Shown here in pieces: positions 61,458-64,000 of a DNA stretch of 64,000 nt (its first letter is position 1; each line of letters opens with the position of its first letter). Under the pieces are notes generated by a model. The model saw only the letters and a program-made list of their open reading frames with translations. It was not told where the DNA came from and did no database searches. A program made the translations under genes and the position numbers. The stretch is taken from positions 62,001-126,000 of the forward strand of contig JANPBU010000013.1 of NCBI GenBank assembly GCA_031430595.1, written 5' to 3'. The DNA comes from JANNBN01 sp031430595. Lineage in GTDB: Bacteria > Actinomycetota > Acidimicrobiia > Acidimicrobiales > JANYDT01.

Positions 61458-62261
61458 ATCAAGATCAAAACAATTGAAGACTTCGAACTGCGAAACACGA
61501 CGGTATCTATCGACGGTGATGGCATCGTAACGGTCGCTCTCAGTCGTGCAACTAAACGAAACGCTCTAGACATAGTGACGATCGAAGAGTTGATCGATAT
61601 CTTTTCTCATCTGCCTCGAATGGGTGCTCGTGCGGTTGTGCTCAAGGCTGAAGGCGATCATTTCTGCGCTGGGCTTGATCTTGTGGAGCATCATCGCGAA
61701 GACCGAAGTGCCGCCGATTTTATGTTTGTGTGCATGCGATGGCATGAGGCATTCAACAAAATGGAATACGGCGGAGTACCGATCATTGCAGCGCTCAAAG
61801 GAGCCGTCGTTGGTGGTGGGCTTGAGTTGGCATCATCTGCTCACATTCGAGTTGCTGATCGATCTACTTACTTTGCCCTACCCGAAGGTCAGCGCGGTTT
61901 ATTCACGGGCGGTGGTGCGACCATTCGCGTCGCCGATCTCGTGGGGAAGGCCCGAATGATCGACATGATGCTTACGGGTCGCATTTACCAAGGCGACGAA
62001 GCCGTCAACGTTGGCCTAGCCCAGTATCTTGTCGATAACAGTGAAGAAAAGGCATACGAAATCGCTCGTCTGGCTGCACAGAACCCTCCCCTGTCAAACT
62101 TTGCGATTTGTTCGGCAATCTCGCATCTTCAAAACATGTCGGGTCTAGATGCTGCATACGCCGAAGCTGTCATTGCCGGGATCGTCAACACCCAACCAGC
62201 ATCGAAGGAGCGCTTGGCCGCGTTCGTTGACAAGTCTGCCCCTCGAACCCGCCCTACCTAA
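61458..62261 (+). CDS. Enoyl-CoA hydratase/isomerase (crotonase) family protein
   Basis: The protein has the crotonase oxyanion-hole motifs EGDHFCAGLDL and GAVVGGGLELASSAHIRVAD, and EGQRGLFTGGG near the active site. The fold clearly begins before the first standard start (GTG 61575): the open frame encodes TVSIDGDGIVTVALSRATKRNALDI just upstream. Between the TAA at 61452-61454 and that GTG there is no in-frame ATG, GTG or TTG. AAGGA at 61453-61457 precedes ATC codons at 61458 and 61464. Either a rare ATC or ATT start is used or the start codon has been lost. It lies directly behind the DmdA-like fossil. Confidence 0.8.
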   Translation: MKIKTIEDFELRNTTVSIDGDGIVTVALSRATKRNALDIVTIEELIDIFSHLPRMGARAVVLKAEGDHFCAGLDLVEHHREDRSAADFMFVCMRWHEAFNKMEYGGVPIIAALKGAVVGGGLELASSAHIRVADRSTYFALPEGQRGLFTGGGATIRVADLVGKARMIDMMLTGRIYQGDEAVNVGLAQYLVDNSEEKAYEIARLAAQNPPLSNFAICSAISHLQNMSGLDAAYAEAVIAGIVNTQPASKERLAAFVDKSAPRTRPT

Positions 62262-62270
62262 GATTGAACA

Positions 62271-62966
62271 GTGCCGTCTCAACAGTCGTCGCTGCCGTTT
62301 GGGCGAATGAAAGCCGAAGTGGTTCCCGGGGCCTGGCACTTCCCCGATTGGCTCGATATTGATCTGCAGCAACACATTGTTGACGAGTGGCTGAAATGGC
62401 AAACGAAACCGGGTGCTTTGCAACGCCTCAAACTTCCGAATGGAAGCGCGATGTCGGTTCAAACCCTGTGCCTCGGATGGCAATGGGTTCCGTATCGATA
62501 CCAACCAAACAACATCGAAGGTCAGTCGGTTGCTCCGCTGCCCGATTGGTTGTTCTCTCTGGCACAGCGCGCCGTGACAGATGCATTCGAGCACAACCGT
62601 AAGTACACACCCGATGTGGCCCTCGTCAACTTCTACGACGGTCAGGCAAAACTGGGTCTTCATCAAGATAAGGATGAACTGACTAACGACCCCGTCGTGT
62701 CGTTAAGCGTGGGTGATGCTTGTGTGTTTCGATTCGGAAATGCCAACACTCGAACAGGCCCGTTTACCGATATCGAACTTCGTTCTGGTGACCTCCTCAT
62801 CTTCGGGGGCCCAGCGCGCTTTGCGTACCACGGGGTCCTTCGGACTCTTTCAAAGAGTGGGCCACCGTTGAAGGGCCTACCGACTGGGCGGCTGAACATC
62901 ACCACCAGGACAACAGGCCTGCCCGATCATGCGTGCGTAACCTACTGCGCGGATCTAGTCCCTTAG
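62271..62966 (+). CDS. alkB: AlkB-type 2-oxoglutarate/Fe(II) dioxygenase
   Basis: The 231-residue protein has the iron-binding H131-x-D133 in LGLHQDKDE and H187 in FAYHGV. The 2-oxoglutarate-binding R-x-N-x-T-x-R follows (R207, N209, R213), and VNFYDG precedes the first His. This is the AlkB pattern for direct reversal of alkylated bases. Translation starts at GTG 62271, nine bases after the crotonase stop. The stop codon lies inside a long hairpin shared with the convergent helicase gene. Confidence 0.95.
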   Translation: MPSQQSSLPFGRMKAEVVPGAWHFPDWLDIDLQQHIVDEWLKWQTKPGALQRLKLPNGSAMSVQTLCLGWQWVPYRYQPNNIEGQSVAPLPDWLFSLAQRAVTDAFEHNRKYTPDVALVNFYDGQAKLGLHQDKDELTNDPVVSLSVGDACVFRFGNANTRTGPFTDIELRSGDLLIFGGPARFAYHGVLRTLSKSGPPLKGLPTGRLNITTRTTGLPDHACVTYCADLVP

Positions 62967-62993
62967 TAAGGGACTAACTGCTCGCAGTAGGTT
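62939..62993. terminator. Nested hairpin between alkB and the helicase gene
   Basis: An outer perfect stem AACCTACTGCG/CGCAGTAGGTT (62939-62949 with 62983-62993) encloses an inner perfect hairpin AGTCCCTT-AGT-AAGGGACT (62957-62975). The alkB stop falls in the inner loop and the helicase stop touches the outer arm. It probably acts as a bidirectional terminator or transcript stabiliser. Confidence 0.7.
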
Positions 62994-64000
62994 CAGCGAC
63001 TGCGACCGTCGTCAACAAACGGGCGTACCTTGACCCGTTTGCCTTTGATCGTGGTTTGCGAAAGGGCTTCGATTACCTGGCGTGCCGCCCCCGAAGGTAC
63101 CCCGACCACCGAGAACCGTTCCGAAATCTTGATGGGCCCGATTTCTCGGCCGCTCAGGTTCGATTCGTTAGCAATTGCGCCAACGAGGTCACCGGCACGA
63201 ATACCGTCGGCGCGTCCAAGTCCGACGAAAATGGACGCAACGTCGGAAGTATCGTGCCGACCAGACGAACCACTACCCCGGCTATCACGGTCAAAGCCTT
63301 GGTCGCCACCACGGTCGAATCCGCGATCGGAATCGCGTTGAGGCCGACCAGGTTTTTGGTTCGATGGACGATCGTTGCGACTGGCGTCGGGAATTTCGCG
63401 TTCGTCAACGGTTGCGCCGGTCGCAGCGTGAGCAAGTTTGATCGCAGCAAGCGCGACTGCACGCAAATCGGCTACCTCGGTCAGCGCATCGATAACGACT
63501 GCGTACTTTTCGAGGTCTTCATCGTCGAGTGCTTCTTTAACCGTCGCAATCGTGATCTCGATTTGGCGGGCCCGAAGGTCGGCCACGGTCGGAACTTTCT
63601 CTAACACGATCTTCTGTTTTGTAAGGCGCTCAATATTCAGAAGAAGTCGCTGCTCTTTTGGTTCGGCCAACGTGATCGCAATACCTTCACGCCCAGCCCG
63701 ACCGACACGACCTATTCTGTGTACATATGATTCCGGCGCGGCCGGCACGTCATAGTTGACGACGTGCGTGAGGGTATCGATATCGAGCCCTCTGGCGGCA
63801 ACATCGGTTGCAATCAGTAGTTCGGCGGCACCGGTTCGCAACCGACCCATCACCCGATCACGCTGTTCTTGACTCATACCGCCATGTAGAGCTTCGGCCC
63901 GGTATCCACGTCCGGTCATAGTCTCGGTGAGGTCGTCTACCTCGGTTCGGGTTCGACAAAAAACGAGAGCTGCGGTTGGTGCTTCGATATCGAGAATTCG
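62993..64000 (-). CDS. DEAD-box RNA helicase, C-terminal part (cut by window edge)
   Basis: The frame enters at the right edge. It encodes the second RecA domain (ALVFCRTRTEVDDL, HGGMSQEQRDRVMGRLRTG, ATDVAARGLDI, YVHRIGRVGRAGREG), a charged Arg/Gly/Asp-rich linker (DRGFDRGGDQGFDRDSRG) and a DbpA/CsdA-type RNA-binding domain (FVGLGRADGIRAGDLVGAIANES...VVGVPSGAARQVIEAL). Such helicases work in ribosome assembly and cold adaptation. The first RecA domain with the DEAD motif lies outside the window. Confidence 0.95.
   Translation of the reverse strand, partial: RILDIEAPTAALVFCRTRTEVDDLTETMTGRGYRAEALHGGMSQEQRDRVMGRLRTGAAELLIATDVAARGLDIDTLTHVVNYDVPAAPESYVHRIGRVGRAGREGIAITLAEPKEQRLLLNIERLTKQKIVLEKVPTVADLRARQIEITIATVKEALDDEDLEKYAVVIDALTEVADLRAVALAAIKLAHAATGATVDEREIPDASRNDRPSNQKPGRPQRDSDRGFDRGGDQGFDRDSRGSGSSGRHDTSDVASIFVGLGRADGIRAGDLVGAIANESNLSGREIGPIKISERFSVVGVPSGAARQVIEALSQTTIKGKRVKVRPFVDDGRSR

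Overview
The window looks like chromosome from a free-living actinobacterium of moderate GC, probably an aquatic or marine member of the Acidimicrobiia or a relative. That placement is inference. It rests on a WhiB7-type regulator, F420-type luciferase-like and PPOX oxidoreductases, a microbial rhodopsin, a decayed DmdA/GcvT-like gene and typical actinobacterial housekeeping genes. There are no phage structural genes and no rRNA operon.

1-19 kb is mostly core chromosome: the start of the primary sigma factor gene behind dnaG, a divergent cobalamin photoreceptor-type regulator (CarH-like), ppc, rsgA, an F420-type oxidoreductase, an acyl-CoA ligase, serB, hpt, an MFS exporter, a GABA-type aminotransferase, a Cys-rich protein, two tandem paralogous polytopic membrane proteins and a P450. 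A dispersed repeat of about 40 bp recurs here, sometimes inside reading frames. 19-29 kb holds a decayed PIN gene, tRNA-Thr with an inverted 21-bp copy of its 3' end, a kinase-like gene, a small toxin-antitoxin-like pair, an AMP ligase with a VOC protein, a phosphatidylcholine synthase with the complete family motif, and an unusual protein joining an ECF-sigma-like cytoplasmic part to a membrane segment and a large outer domain.

29-35 kb is the most distinctive part. On the minus strand it carries a small protein with a good ribosome binding site, a terminator-containing leader, whiB7, a terminator, a rhodopsin gene whose helix C reads D-T-Q, and directly behind it a YhaN/Rad50-like protein with a degenerate P-loop. 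With the CarH-like regulator this gives two independent light-related systems in one window.

35.3-48.4 kb is an accessory island next to tRNA-Asn and tRNA-Met(CAT). It holds a broken integrase and a type I restriction-modification operon (hsdM, hsdS, a pRiA4b ORF-3-like gene, fic, and hsdR fused to an AlbA_2 domain), followed by defence-type genes. hsdM, fic and the ORF-3-like gene look intact. The integrase, hsdR and hsdS carry apparent internal deletions with frameshifts, and three more genes carry a nonsense codon or frameshifts. The neighbouring mrpD is truncated.

49.4-64 kb returns to chromosome: a baeRF-type protein, a PPOX-TetR-SDR-methyltransferase cluster with a readable promoter and operator, an AraC regulator, a complete Dpp/Opp-type peptide importer, a fossil DmdA/GcvT-family gene, a crotonase without a standard start codon, alkB and the 3' part of a DEAD-box helicase gene.
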